A stretch of DNA of 64,000 nt from Haliscomenobacter sp. (GCF_016718685.1 NZ_JADKCX010000002.1:110001-174000); one strand, 5' to 3'; counted from the stretch's first letter, positions 30,214 through 40,878 are shown. Numbers and translations: made by a program. Notes: generated by a model not told the origin, from the letters alone.

Positions 30214-31080
30214 TCAAGTAATTTCAGGCAAAATTTCAAACTCATCTTTACTCAACATCCTGATCCAAACCACTTGCCCAACCTGAATTTCAAACACTTC
30301 ATTTTCTTTCACTACAGTTCGCAGCATATTTTCTCCCAACTGCACTTGAGCCATACCATCCACCGCCCCCATCCAAATGGCGCGTAGCTGGAATCCTTTC
30401 TTGCTCTCCTCGGCGGGAATGGCCTCGCCTACAATTTTTCCTTTTTCCATAACCAATACCCGCTGAGCCAGGCGTTGGATTTCTTCCGGATGGTGACTGA
30501 TCAAAAGCGTGGTCAAGGCGTACCGTTTGTGCAGTTCCTGAATGTATTGTTGCAAATGCTCCCGCATCTGGGTATCGAGCGCCGAAAGGGGTTCATCCAG
30601 GAGCAATAGTTTGGGGCGTCGTACGAGGGCCCGCGCCAATGCGACCCTTTGCTGTTGCCCACCCGATAATTCCCGTGGAAAAGCCCGCGCCAAATCCTGC
30701 AAATCCATCACGTCCAATAACTCATCAATCAAGGCTGTACTTTCATGTTTAAACAAGGCAAAATGCAGGTTTTGCCGCACATTCATGTTGGGAAAGAGGG
30801 CGTAATCCTGAAAAACAACTCCGATTGAACGCTGCTGTGGCGGCAAAAAGATCTGTTGTGCATGGTCTTGCCAAACTTGTCCCTGGAACACCAGCCTTCC
30901 TTTAGCACGACTTTCGAGTCCGGCCAGGATGCGCAACACCGAAGTTTTGCCACTGCCCGATGGTCCGCTGAGGGCCAACAATTCCCCAGCAGCAAGGTGA
31001 AAATCCACATCCAGTTCGAAGGAGCGCTGTCCATCTCGCAAGTGCAGGGTACAATTGAGGGAACTTACCAGCTTATCCAT
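30214..31080 (-). CDS. modC: molybdate-type ABC transporter ATP-binding protein
   Basis: This 288-residue protein is an ABC ATPase. Walker A is LSGPSGSGKTS, the Q-loop is VFQDYALFPN, the signature is LSGGQQQRVALARAL, Walker B is LLLLDEPLSALD and the switch histidine is in LLISHHPEE. A C-terminal regulatory TOBE-like part follows (GMAQVQLGENMLRTV). It pairs with the permease whose end it overlaps by 16 bases. ModC is the best reading, though sulfate or tungstate import is possible because no binding protein is present. Confidence 0.85.
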   Translation of the reverse strand: MDKLVSSLNCTLHLRDGQRSFELDVDFHLAAGELLALSGPSGSGKTSVLRILAGLESRAKGRLVFQGQVWQDHAQQIFLPPQQRSIGVVFQDYALFPNMNVRQNLHFALFKHESTALIDELLDVMDLQDLARAFPRELSGGQQQRVALARALVRRPKLLLLDEPLSALDTQMREHLQQYIQELHKRYALTTLLISHHPEEIQRLAQRVLVMEKGKIVGEAIPAEESKKGFQLRAIWMGAVDGMAQVQLGENMLRTVVKENEVFEIQVGQVVWIRMLSKDEFEILPEIT

Positions 31081-31739
31081 GGTTGCGAGCGGCGATTGTA
31101 GCGAAAAAACAAGGCCAGAAAAACAAAGGTGAGCAGCACCAAAGTCAAGGCATAGCGATTGGCTTCACCAAAATTCAAAGCTTCCACCTCATCGTAAATG
31201 GCGATAGAGGCTACCCGGGTAACCCCAGGGATATTGCCCCCAATCATCAACACGACGCCAAATTCGCCCACGGTATGGGCAAAAGACAAGACCAGTCCAC
31301 TCAACAAGGCCGGACGAATATTGGGTAAGAGTACCCGCCACAAAGTCGTCCAGGATGATTTGCCCAAGGTGTAGGACGCCTCAGCCAAATGTGCGGGTAA
31401 ATGTTCAAAGCCCGATTGCAGCGGCTGCACCATAAACGGGAAGCTGTAGATCACCGAACCCAGCACTAATCCACCAAAAGTAAAAACCAGGCGGAGGTCA
31501 AATGTTTCCTGTAGCCATTGCCCCAAACCACTATTGGGGCTAAAAGCCAGCAGCAAATAAAACCCAATCACCGTAGGGGGCAATACCAGCGGTAAACTTA
31601 CCAAAGCTTCAAGAATAGGCTTCCAGGCGCTGCGGCTATACGCCAAACGATACGCGATCGGAATGCCCAATACCAGTAAAATGATGGTTGTAATGGCCGC
31701 CAACCGCAGTGTGAGCAATAGTGTATTGATGAAATCCAT
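31065..31739 (-). CDS. modB: molybdate-type ABC transporter permease
   Basis: This 224-residue inner-membrane permease has about five spans and the conserved EAA loop (EASYTLGKSSWTTLWRVLLP). LPLVLPPTVIGFYLLLAF is typical of ModB. The start MDFINTLLLTLRLA at 31739 is chosen over an upstream in-frame methionine because it begins the first span. The downstream ATPase overlaps its 3' end. No ModA substrate-binding gene lies upstream; the next gene is a divergent lipoprotein. Confidence 0.85.
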   Translation of the reverse strand: MDFINTLLLTLRLAAITTIILLVLGIPIAYRLAYSRSAWKPILEALVSLPLVLPPTVIGFYLLLAFSPNSGLGQWLQETFDLRLVFTFGGLVLGSVIYSFPFMVQPLQSGFEHLPAHLAEASYTLGKSSWTTLWRVLLPNIRPALLSGLVLSFAHTVGEFGVVLMIGGNIPGVTRVASIAIYDEVEALNFGEANRYALTLVLLTFVFLALFFRYNRRSQPWISW

Positions 31740-31886
31740 TCCCTTCTTTGAAACAAGTCCATGTATTAATTGCCGGAAATTAGGTGCTTTTTGCAAAAAA
31801 ATGGCCGGATTGACCGAGTATTTTCCAGCAGCGTGTTAACTTGATCCGTTAAAAACATTACAAAAACCTTTTACCCAACATTTGCC

Positions 31887-32345
31887 ATGTTTAAATTCCT
31901 ATCATTTTTCGCTCTTGCTTTGGCTGTACTCGCTTGTCAACCGAAAGCAAAACCGGCTGCCGAAGAAGAATCTTCGGATGAAACTGCAGCATTTGAAGGT
32001 ACCAATTGCTACATCTTCGCAGAAGGGCAAGACACTACTTTCCTTACCCTGACCATTCAAGGCACTAAGGTCACTGGTTATTTTGCCTGGGAGCCTTGGG
32101 AAAAAGATGGTGCGCGTGGCGACCTCAGTGGCACTTTAGAAGGGAATAAGATCGTTGCCGATTGGGACTATGTCATTGAAGGCAGTGAACAATCTGAAGA
32201 AAAAGTATTTGTGCTCGAAGAAGATATGGTGGGGGAAATGACGGGGGAACTCACCGAAGGAGAAGCTGGGCAATTGGTGCTCAAAGACCCCGCCAATGCC
32301 AAAGTCGGCAATTACCTGAGTCGGGTAGAATGTAAAAATCAGTAA
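31887..32345 (+). CDS. acidic lipoprotein of unknown function
   Basis: This 152-residue protein begins MFKFLSFFALALAVLACQPK, a clear lipoprotein signal with lipobox VLAC. An acidic linker (AAEEESSDETAAFEG) leads to a small strand-rich domain (YIFAEGQDTTFLTLTIQG, TGYFAWEPWEKDGARGDLSG) that ends YLSRVECKN. Two cysteines (in GTNCYIF and VECKN) may form a disulfide. The family is not recognised. A terminator follows directly. Confidence 0.75.
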   Translation: MFKFLSFFALALAVLACQPKAKPAAEEESSDETAAFEGTNCYIFAEGQDTTFLTLTIQGTKVTGYFAWEPWEKDGARGDLSGTLEGNKIVADWDYVIEGSEQSEEKVFVLEEDMVGEMTGELTEGEAGQLVLKDPANAKVGNYLSRVECKNQ

Positions 32346-32362
32346 ATTTCTAGCAACAAAAA

Positions 32363-32394
32363 AAGCCCTCCACTGGAAAACCAGTAGAGGGCTT
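32363..32394. terminator. bidirectional terminator
   Basis: AAGCCCTCCACTGG and CCAGTAGAGGGCTT pair with one mismatch around AAAA. A run of A residues lies on the left and a T-rich stretch on the right, so it serves the lipoprotein gene and, in the other direction, the tRNA gene. Confidence 0.85.
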
Positions 32395-32403
32395 ATCATT
32401 TTG

Positions 32404-32477
32404 TAGCGTGAGGCGGGCTTGAACCGCCGACCTTGCGATTATGAATCGCACGCTCTAACCAGCTGAGCTACCACGCC
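32404..32477 (-). tRNA. tRNA-Met (anticodon CAT)
   Basis: The minus strand folds as a cloverleaf: acceptor GGCGTGG with TCACGCT (two G-U pairs), D arm AGCTCAGCTGGTTAGAGC, anticodon stem TGCGA/TCGCA around TTCATAA, and T arm GGCGGTTCAAGCCCGCC. The anticodon is CAT. The first pair is not the C-A mismatch of an initiator, so elongator Met is most likely; an Ile-decoding tRNA with modified CAT cannot be excluded. The 3' CCA is not encoded. Confidence 0.93.
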
Positions 32478-32549
32478 AATTTAAAAAGCGAGTGCAAAGA
32501 TAGTAGCTCCTGTGCTTTCAAACAACCCCAATCTTCAATTATTTGATCT

Positions 32550-33919
32550 TTATTTGAAAAAATCTTTCTCGTCGGGCATTTTTTTCTGCGCTTCTTTGTC
32601 CATTTGGCCAAAAATCAGGTTGACTCCAACCCGCCCGTTGACCGTATTGCTTTTCGAGCCTTGCAAGAGGGTCAACAGATTGTCCGTGGCTGCAAGCACT
32701 TGTAGCGGCCCTATTCTTAAACTTGCATTTACCCCCAGGTTGTCAAAACGTTTGTTGCGAATGACGTAAGCTGCGCCAAGATTGAATCCTTTCAACAATT
32801 CAGTTTGTGCACTCAATGCCATTGCAGGCAACCATTCGCCAGAGATCCGTTCGCCGTAGGCCAGGATACCTACTGCAGTTTTGTCGCTGATGTGCAGATT
32901 GGCACTAAAAAAAGAATAGGTAGGCAAAATGGTGGCGTACGATTGATCGGTTTGGGTGACCTTAAACCGGGCCTCCAGCGTATCGACGATGTTGTTGAAA
33001 CTGACCGAATCGGTCCAGACATTGGGAAAAATGTCCAAACCTTCAAAAGTGTATTCCCCTTGATTGCCAAACTAGTGGCGTCCTCTTTCCAATTGATTTG
33101 GCCCAAATCAAGGATGCTGGCGGCCAATTCTAGTTTCCCCAAACGCAAGCTAGCCCCTACATCCAAAGCAAAACCCGTATTGTTGGTCCAGGTATTGCTC
33201 CAATTAAAGGTAGCCAAATCCAAATCTACATCGATGTCACTGAACCCATTGTAGCGCAATTGGGTGCCAGCGGTATTCAAGCCATAATCACCATTGACGG
33301 TCAACTGGTAGATGTCGTCGCTGGTGAACAAACGCAAATCGTGGTTTCGGGAAGAGATATTGCCCACCCCATTGAGCAATTTGATGCGTGCCCCCAACGT
33401 GAAATTATCAGAAGCCTGAAAACCCAGACCCAAGCTTACTTCTTGATAGGCCTGGATGCCAATGCGTGGGGCAATCTGGATTTCCTGTCCGATAAATTGC
33501 GCGTTGCCTTTCCAGGCTAATTGTGCCAGCTCTTTCGGGTATTTGGAATAGGCATTTTGCCGGATGCTGTGTCCTAGTGAAAGGTACCAGTCTCCTGCGT
33601 GAAAACCCACGCCCAGTGTACCCAAATCTACCCGATCACGGATGTAGTTTTGTGGTTCCAGCAAGCTGATGGCTTTGTCCACATTGAGGAGGGTTTGCCC
33701 TTGGCTGTTTTCTTCCAGTACTTCATTGAGGGTAAAACCACTCACTTCGCCGTAGCCATACAAACTGGGAAGGGCAATGGTGATGCGGTTTTGGGGCAGC
33801 AAGGCCGGATTGCTTTGATAGGCTTGCCAGGTGCCGCGGATAAAATGGGTGCCCAGGTCGAGTTGGGCAAGTAAAGGGAAACTGAGGCTTGATAGTATCA
33901 GGAGGGTTAATATGCGCAT
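32550..33919 (-). pseudogene. DUF5723-like outer-membrane beta-barrel protein, one frameshift
   Basis: The product is an outer-membrane protein of about 455 residues with a signal peptide (MRILTLLILSSLSFPLLAQ) and many amphipathic strands, such as LSLGHSIRQNAYSKYP, NFTLGARIKLLNGVGNI and FALDVGASLRLGKLELAAS. The order and motifs fit the DUF5723 family of Bacteroidota. The frame breaks near 33040-33080; the second piece continues LDIFPNVWTDSVSFNN and ends MPDEKDFFK. One indel repairs it. Function is unknown. Confidence 0.75.
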
Positions 33920-33963
33920 TGGTTTTTGGGTTTTGCGAAAAGGGAATTGCTCCTTAGCGCCAA

Positions 33964-34884
33964 TTAAATGCTCGGTTCATTTTTTTGAAAAACGATATTG
34001 TCGGACTCAAGATTGTTGTGCAGCAAATACCTGTTTACATCTGGCGTTGCCAGCAACTTTCCTTCGGGATCAATGATGAAGCTTGCATAGCCCAATGCAC
34101 GGAGCAAGTTTGCCGCATCCTGATGGGCGGTATTGTGCCGCTCCACGTTGAGGTATTCCATTACAATGGGGCACTTGAAGTTGTTTTTGAGAAAATTTTT
34201 CATGCCCATCAACACCCGGTATTCCGCACCTTCTACGTCAATTTTGATCAGATTGGGCTGCAAATGATGCTGAATAATGAATTCATCCAAGGTAATCGTG
34301 GTAACATCTGCTTTGCTCGGTTTGTTTTTTATAAACCAATTTTCTTGCTCAAATTGCTTGATTTCCATAGTGTTGTATTCGGAATACAAAATGGGAAACT
34401 CATAAAAGGAAAGTACGCCATTTTCATCCGAAACGGCTTGATTCAAGCAACTTGCTTGTGGCAGTCCCTGCAAGTTTTTGCTAAGCAAAGCAAAAGTGTT
34501 TTTTGAAGCCTCAAAAGCAAGCACGTTACCTTTTGCCCCAACCAGGTGGGCTGCCAGGGTAGAGAAGTACCCCAAGTGGGCACCCACATCAATGAACTGC
34601 TCCCCCTCTTTCAAGGTATTGATCATGAACTTGGCCAGGCGAATTTCAGAAACATGCGATTTGCCGCCAGTTAAAAAAATATCCATCCCAGAGGGCAAAA
34701 CCAGTTGCAGGTCCGCTCCAAAAAAAGTGCGGGTTTTGACCATGATCCCTTTTTTGGTGATGGGGTAAATGATTTTCATAAAAGCCATCCCCAAAAGATA
34801 CTTCAGGGGCTGTGCACTTAATCGGGCAATTTTTGATCCCAAAGCCAATTGTTCAACCCTTTGCAGCCCTTCCTGTACATTCAT
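33964..34884 (-). CDS. FkbM family methyltransferase
   Basis: This 306-residue protein has an FkbM-type SAM-dependent methyltransferase domain. The SAM-binding glycine motif is FIDVGAHLGYFSTLAA, followed by VLAFEASKNTFALL and the family's LIKIDVEGAEYRVLMGM. Such enzymes methylate sugars or other small molecules, often of surface polysaccharides. The target is not known. It is followed closely on the same strand by nothing, and the cutC stop lies 19 bases upstream of its start, so the two may be co-transcribed. Confidence 0.88.
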   Translation of the reverse strand: MNVQEGLQRVEQLALGSKIARLSAQPLKYLLGMAFMKIIYPITKKGIMVKTRTFFGADLQLVLPSGMDIFLTGGKSHVSEIRLAKFMINTLKEGEQFIDVGAHLGYFSTLAAHLVGAKGNVLAFEASKNTFALLSKNLQGLPQASCLNQAVSDENGVLSFYEFPILYSEYNTMEIKQFEQENWFIKNKPSKADVTTITLDEFIIQHHLQPNLIKIDVEGAEYRVLMGMKNFLKNNFKCPIVMEYLNVERHNTAHQDAANLLRALGYASFIIDPEGKLLATPDVNRYLLHNNLESDNIVFQKNEPSI

Positions 34885-34903
34885 GTTTCTGCGTTGTGAT
34901 TTT

Positions 34904-35527
34904 TTATACGATCAGACGCCCGTGATAAGCGGGTGCACCGATTTTTGAGGACAAGTCGGCCAAGTTATCTTTAGTGATCTTTCCGGCGGCCATCACTTTG
35001 ATGCGCCCCTGGGCTTTTTTGACCATATTTTGCAGCACCTCCAGCCCTTCCCGCGCCGTAGGTTTTCCCCCTGACGTCAACACATAATCGATCAGATGAT
35101 CGTGCGCCAGCAATTGATCAAACGCAGCGGCAGTATCCGGGGTGTAATCAATGCACTTGTGGACCACGACCAACATTTCGGGTTTGGCTTTGGCGGCCAA
35201 TTGCAGAATATGCTCCAAATCCAGTTGGCCATCAGCGCTTAGTGCCCCCAAAACCACGCCAGGTACGCCAACACTTTTACAATACTCAATGTCGCGCTCC
35301 ATTTGGGCAAACTCCTCTGTCGTGTAGACAAAATCGCCACCCCTTGGCCGAATCATCACGTGAATCGGAATGTGTAATTGTGCCAAAGCTGCTTGAATGA
35401 ACTCTTCGTCGGGCGTTAATCCATCCAGATCCAGCCGGCCACAGAGTTCAATGCGGGTAGCACCATGCGATTCGGCAACCAGCGCTGCTTCCAAAGTATC
35501 CACACAAACTTCAATTTCTAATGCCAT
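34904..35527 (-). CDS. cutC: CutC family protein
   Basis: This 207-residue TIM-barrel protein belongs to the CutC family, once tied to copper homeostasis although the biochemical role is unsettled. Family motifs are LEIEVCVDTLEAALVAE at the start, GATRIELCGRLDLDGLTP, IHVMIRPRGGDFVYT, and VLTSGGKPTAREGLEVL near the end. The start at 35527 (MALEIEVC) is chosen over the upstream in-frame methionine. It precedes the FkbM gene. Confidence 0.93.
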   Translation of the reverse strand: MALEIEVCVDTLEAALVAESHGATRIELCGRLDLDGLTPDEEFIQAALAQLHIPIHVMIRPRGGDFVYTTEEFAQMERDIEYCKSVGVPGVVLGALSADGQLDLEHILQLAAKAKPEMLVVVHKCIDYTPDTAAAFDQLLAHDHLIDYVLTSGGKPTAREGLEVLQNMVKKAQGRIKVMAAGKITKDNLADLSSKIGAPAYHGRLIV

Positions 35528-35654
35528 CACGTTGTACTTTTCTTGATGCTGTAAACTTAAAGATAAAGCAAGTCTATTCATTCATTTAGTCTATCGAAAA
35601 AGCCAGGCTTGCCCAAAAAAGTACACTTACCTTGAGAGACTTAATTTTGAAGCC

Positions 35655-36920
35655 ATGTTCAAACAATTGCGTTTTGCCTTTGCCCAAGCCCTCGAAAATA
35701 TTCGGGCCAATTTTTTCCACACCTTCCTGTCCATACTGGGCATTGTGATTGGTGTAGCGGCGCTGGTCGCCATCTTGTCGCTCATTGATGGCATGGAGAA
35801 ATACGCCAAAGAGCAAATCAGCAGTACCACGGATTTGAAAAACATCATGATCCGCACCGAAACCCACCAAACCATCAACAATGTACGGATCAAAAAAGAC
35901 AGCTTTGCCTATCTCAATTACGCTGCTTTTTCTGCACTGCGCGAAAACATGGCGGAAAAGGCCACGGGGTTTCTGTTTACGCAACAAAACAGTGGACTAA
36001 GCCTCCAGGATAAACCCGAGCCTTTGGCGGCAGTGGTTACTGGCATCGCTCCCAACCTGCCAGAAACGGAAGAATTGGCCATTGGCCGCAAATTTGTCGA
36101 AGCCGATTTTAATGAAAAAAACAAAGTCGCCGTCGTCAATCATCTGCTTGCCAGGCAGATTGGCGCACATTCAGACCCTAACAAACTTATTGGAAAAAGC
36201 ATCAAATTTCAAGGCCAGGATTTCAACATCATTGGGGTACTCAAAGCAGGAAAAGCACAGACACCTACCCTTTTTATTCCCCTCATTTTTATCCCGGAAA
36301 CGGCACTCTCCCAATCTCCACCCACCTGCTTCCTGGAAGCCAAAGCAGTAGAAAATGTCGCCAAAATCAAAACCGAAACCGAAGCCTGGCTAAAACAACA
36401 TTACCCCACAGGCAAGGCTGATTTTGAGGTCATCACCAATGAATTTCGTGTGGATCAGGTTTCCAAAGGGTTTTTGCTGTTCCGCATTGTCATGGGCCTC
36501 ATCGTAGGTATATCGGTACTGGTAGGGGGCATTGGCGTGATGAACGTGTTGCTGATTTCGGTCACGGAGCGCACTTCCGAAATTGGCATCCGCAAAGCCT
36601 TGGGGGCGAACAAAAACGACATCATGCGCCTGTTTCTTTCCGAATCCATCACAGTATCGCTGTTTGGTAGCCTCTTGGGCTTGACTTTTGGCGTTTTGGG
36701 AACGATGGTGTTTATCCCGATCATTAAGGCCATTACCAAAGTTCCATTTCAGGCTGCATATACCTGGAATACCTTACTGGTCATTATGATCATTGCCATT
36801 TTGGTGGGTGTCATTTTTGGCACTTACCCAGCCATGAAAGCTGCAAGGCTGGATCCAGTAGATGCCATCCGGCGGAATAGTAGACTCTGTTTGCGTTGCT
36901 GTTTTCGAGGTCCTGATTGA
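35655..36920 (+). CDS. MacB-like ABC transporter permease
   Basis: This 421-residue protein is an FtsX/MacB-type permease. It has an N-terminal span (FHTFLSILGIVIGVAALVAIL), a periplasmic MacB_PCD domain, and a C-terminal FtsX domain with three spans (LFRIVMGLIVGISVLVGGIGVMN, VSLFGSLLGLTFGVLG, LLVIMIIAILVGVIFGTYPA). The conserved YPAMKAARLDPVDAIRR is near the end. The last dozen residues (SRLCLRCCFRGPD) do not fit the family and are antisense to the adjacent polysaccharide gene, so the true end may have been lost. No partner ATPase is adjacent. Function may be export of a small molecule or lipoprotein. Confidence 0.85.
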   Translation: MFKQLRFAFAQALENIRANFFHTFLSILGIVIGVAALVAILSLIDGMEKYAKEQISSTTDLKNIMIRTETHQTINNVRIKKDSFAYLNYAAFSALRENMAEKATGFLFTQQNSGLSLQDKPEPLAAVVTGIAPNLPETEELAIGRKFVEADFNEKNKVAVVNHLLARQIGAHSDPNKLIGKSIKFQGQDFNIIGVLKAGKAQTPTLFIPLIFIPETALSQSPPTCFLEAKAVENVAKIKTETEAWLKQHYPTGKADFEVITNEFRVDQVSKGFLLFRIVMGLIVGISVLVGGIGVMNVLLISVTERTSEIGIRKALGANKNDIMRLFLSESITVSLFGSLLGLTFGVLGTMVFIPIIKAITKVPFQAAYTWNTLLVIMIIAILVGVIFGTYPAMKAARLDPVDAIRRNSRLCLRCCFRGPD

Positions 36921-38331
36921 CCAGTACGGCCATACAAACGAAGAAAAATGAACCCATTTTATCGGTTTCCACCATATCGTTGATCAACAAAAAAGCGTCC
37001 ATTACCACTGTACACAAAGTAACGGCCATGATGATGCGCTGTCTAGTTGGGTTGGTACAACGGTGGTAGATTTTTTCTGCCTGGATCAACACCAAAAAGC
37101 TCAGGGCAATGAACAAAATCAGCCCAATATACCCTTGCTCCACCAAGGTCATCAGGTAATAACAATGCACCCCAGAGCCTTCAGGATTGTCGCTTACGTA
37201 GGTTTGAAAACTGGTGACCGTATAGGATTCGTAAAAATTGACAAAATTACCTGGCCCAAAACCCATCCAGGGCCGATCCAAACTCATTTGAAAAGCAGCC
37301 ACCCAGCGGTACACCCGCTCCATGGTGGAAATGTCTTCCATCTTGTAGGTAGCCTCCATGAGGTTGCCAAAACTCTCGTGACTGATGGTTTTGTTGAAAT
37401 CCGGCGCAAAATCGAGGTAATTGTTGTCGTAACTCAAGTACAAAAATCCATGCCAACAAAGCCACTCCAGCCACCCAACACTGGGCGCATCAAACGCCAT
37501 CGGATGACCAAATAAGCCCCCGCTGCCATGACCACTGCAATGTAAGCCGCCCGCGTATAGGTAAAATAAATGGCCAGCAACAAAAATCCGATGGTGCCCG
37601 CCCAGGCGTACCAACGCAGGGAAAAACGAGGATACGAAACTGGGGCAAACCACAAGAGTGGAAAAAACAAAGACAGCAAGCCTGCATAATTAACGTGGTT
37701 GCGGTAAAAAGGGCGCAGTACGAAATTGATCTCGGCAAAAGAAAAACCCGTCAAAGCATGCCGCGATACAATTACTACCACGGTAAAGATCAAGGGCCAA
37801 AATACCCACCAAAACAAGCGCTGGTAATGTTCTTTGCGGTCGATGAAATAACCAGTCAGGCAATAAAAAACCACGATGTACCAGCTTTTGGCCAGGTATT
37901 TAACCGAAACAAACAGCAACTGGGACTGTAGGTGCAAAGGAAAATCCAGGCAAAATGCAGCAACAGCATTAACGAGATAGGATGCAGCAAAATTTGCTAC
38001 TGATGCGGTGAACCCGCGACAACACAGAAGGAATGCTCACCAAAAACAAACCAATGATCAAAGCTTCATCCGGTAAATCGGTGCCAAAACCATTGGGTAA
38101 AACCACCTCGGTGGACAGCGGAATACAGGCCATCAGCAAAAAATAGATGGTGCGGATGTCCATCATCGTCCAATAAATGGCCAATACCAGCAGCGGTAAA
38201 CCCGCCAAATAAATAAAATTGAGCGCCACCCCTGCCCAAATGGACAAGAGGGTGATCAACGCCAGCCCCCAAAACAGTACTTGCAGTTCCGACGTTTTCC
38301 GCAATTGTTGCATCAGTTGATTAGCGCGCAT
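36811..38331 (-). pseudogene. O-antigen ligase/polymerase (Wzy-like), broken
   Basis: Pieces in three frames form a polytopic O-antigen ligase or polymerase. The N-terminal piece begins MRANQLMQQLRKTSELQVLF at 38331. The middle piece has a run of spans and FTYTRAAYIAVVMAAGAYLV. The C-terminal piece has the Wzy/WaaL-type stretch PWMGFGPGNFVNFYESY with the later HCYYLMTLVEQGYIGLILF. Frame changes fall near 37950 and 37450-37500. The start codon overlaps the stop region of the chain-length gene, so they were translated together. The C-terminus runs into the convergent ABC permease gene (110 bases of overlap), which is abnormal. Confidence 0.78.
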
Positions 38332-39417
38332 CGATGGCTTCTCCCCATTTGTTTTCACGATAGGCATCAAACAACAAGACCCCGAATGCGCCAATGACAA
38401 ATGCAATCGCCCGGCGGCAAGAACCAAAATCGAACGCCGGGGCCGAGATTTGAGCACGGGGACTTCGGCTTCTTCCATCACCAATACGTGGGCACGTCGG
38501 CTTCCAGTGCAGTGCGCAGCATTTTGGCTTTTTCCACCGCATCGCCCAATTGGCCATTGGAGGTGTAATAACGGGTTTCCATGAGCATCAGTTCGGCTTC
38601 ACCACCCGCCAGGTTGTCCAGCTCTTCTTGCAAACTATCCACTTGCCTGGTATCCTTTCATGGTTGCTTCGGTAAAAGCGACGGAGTCACGGGGTATTCG
38701 GGGATTATTTTTCATGGATTCCCATCTTCCTTTGAAGCGGGAGTAACTACCTTTGGCAATGATGTACCGCTCCGAAAGATCGGTAGATACTTGCCGTGTA
38801 TTGTAAATCTTGTACTTCGCTCTAAGTTTGGTCAGGCTATCCGCCAGCTCTTGCAAAATCCGTTCTTTAACAATCAATCCTGATTCATAAGAGGCCAGGT
38901 TTTTGCGCTGATTGCCCTTGATGACTTCTTGCGACAAGTAGTTGATCCGTTCCCGTGCGGCATTGGCAATCCGAGCCGCCAATTGAGGGTCAACATCCTC
39001 AAAAGTCAATTGGATGGCATCGCGTTTGGTTTTGATGATTTCCATCCGCGAAAAAAGTTTTTCCCGTGCCCACACGTACGACTTGGGCTGATTTGGCGCA
39101 ATCCGATAATGTTCGAACAGCTTGAAGGTATCGATTAAATAATCCCCCAATTCTTTTGACTCAGCAATGGTCAAAATGCGGTCGATGTCGTTGCCTGAAC
39201 CATAGGGTTGCCCCCCGATGGATTTACCATACAAGATATCAGGGCGTGCCAAATCTGGACTGGCTGCCAAAAAAACTGTAGTTGCTTTGAAAAAATTGGG
39301 CATCAACAAGGAAATACCCGCAGTGCCTATTGCTGCCAGAAAGGACAGCCCCAGAATTTGTTTGCGCCATCGGTACAGGGTGCGTACCACGCCCAAAAGA
39401 TTGTCTTTATTTTCCAT
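38321..39417 (-). pseudogene. Wzz-like chain-length determinant protein, broken
   Basis: This encodes a polysaccharide chain-length regulator. The N-terminus is MENKDNLLGVVRTLYRWRK with the first span (ILGLSFLAAIGTAGISLLMP), then a long helical periplasmic part (SKELGDYLIDTFKLFEHY, ANAARERINYLSQEVIKG). After a break near 38640 it continues QVDSLQEELDNLAGGEAEL, and after further breaks near 38490 and 38400 it reaches a second span (VIGAFGVLLFDAYRENKWG). Such proteins set the length of surface polysaccharide chains. Three or more indels disrupt it. It sits between the flippase and the polymerase, as expected for the pathway. Confidence 0.8.
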
Positions 39418-39424
39418 TTAAAAG

Positions 39425-40878
39425 CTAAAACTTAAAACGTTTTAAGGTAAACCAATTCCTCGAATGCTGATCAAGCGTACCAACAAAAGCAGTGATTCCA
39501 CAACCCGCCAAGGCGACCAAAAAAGCCCATAGATTGAGGGTCGGCAAAAGGTAAACCCAACTCAAGCTGGCCACACCCACGGACAAAATGGCCATTGCAA
39601 CAAATTTAATGGCTTGTACCCAGGTAATGCCAACGCCCATCAGTTTGTTGCACAAGTACAACTGAGCTGCAAAAATCAGGATTTGGGTAATGCAATTCGC
39701 TTCCGCTGCGCCCAATGCCTTGTGTAAGGGAATTAGCCAGAGGTTGAGTCCCAGATTGAGCAGTACACCCCAGACGTAGACCCGGTTCAACTCCCGAAGG
39801 CTGCCTTGCGCCACCAACAAAGTGCTGAAAATATAGACCCCACTCACGGGAATGAAACTGACGATCACCCAGCCGAGGATATTAGCCGAATAAATGCTGC
39901 CAGTGGTGTACAAACTGGTCATGATGTTTTCCCGGAAAATGATGGTACACACCACCAGGGAAATGGCCCCACTCCAGATGATTTGTAAACCCAAATGCGC
40001 GAGAGGCTTTACATCTCCCCCTACTTTGAGCAAGCGCGCATACATGGGCATCAACAGACTCGCAAACAGATAACCAATCACATTGCTGGCCTCCAAAAGC
40101 GAAAGGCCGAGGCATAAATGTTCGTTTGTTCCCGGCCATCCACCAACATGCGCTCCATCAAAGGGGCATCTATACGGGTGTACATGCTCATCAAAATGAA
40201 GGTTAGGGTAAAAGGCAATCCGGCTTTAACAATCGCCAGGATGCGCAACCAGTTGAAACGAAATACGATTGGCCCCGCGTGGTAACGCACAATGGCAAAA
40301 GAAACAATTGCACCCACCGTATACCCGAGCAACTGCACATTGACAAACCATTGAATGTCAAAATTCCGCCCCTCGTAATACCCGATCCACAAGGGAATTC
40401 CCAAAAACAAAATCACCACCAGTCGGTCAATCACCGATACTATACTATCAATCCAGTACAAACCCAATCCCGCAATGTTGGAACGCAAATACATCACCAT
40501 CGAATTGAGCACCTGGCACAAGGTCATACCCAACAAAATGCCCGGATATTCCCAGAGGTAACCCGTAAACAAGCCCACCAGCAACAAGACCAGCGCATAC
40601 ACCAAAGACAGAACACCCTTGGTGAGCAAAAACGCGCTAAAGTATTTGGGCAACAAGTGTGGATGCTGCGCAATGTAGCGGGTATTGTAATTCTGGATGC
40701 CAAAATCAGTAATGATGTTGAGGATCAACGTCAGATTGAGGATGCTGAAATAAATTCCGTACAGGTTTTCGGTCACCACGTTTTGCACGACCCGCTCTAC
40801 CCCAAACAAGTAAGTGGGTTTGATCACCAGATTGATGAACAAAAGGAAAAGTAGGTTGGCGAGGAATTCGCGTTTCAT
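39425..40878 (-). pseudogene. Wzx-like polysaccharide flippase, one frameshift
   Basis: The two open pieces join into a polysaccharide biosynthesis (Wzx/MATE-like) flippase of about 480 residues with 12 or more spans. The first piece starts MKREFLANLLFLLFINLVIK and ends in YASAFRFW; the second begins at ASNVIGYLFASLLMPMYARL. The break is at about 40090, and one base restores YASAFR-LLEASNVIG. It moves lipid-linked sugar units across the inner membrane. Its stop lies 8 bases from the chain-length gene start, so these genes form an operon. Confidence 0.85.

Noticed and set aside
36811..40878. Phase-variable surface locus
   Set aside because: The breaks are not in long homopolymer or repeat tracts, and similar breaks occur in housekeeping genes, so sequence error or decay is simpler.
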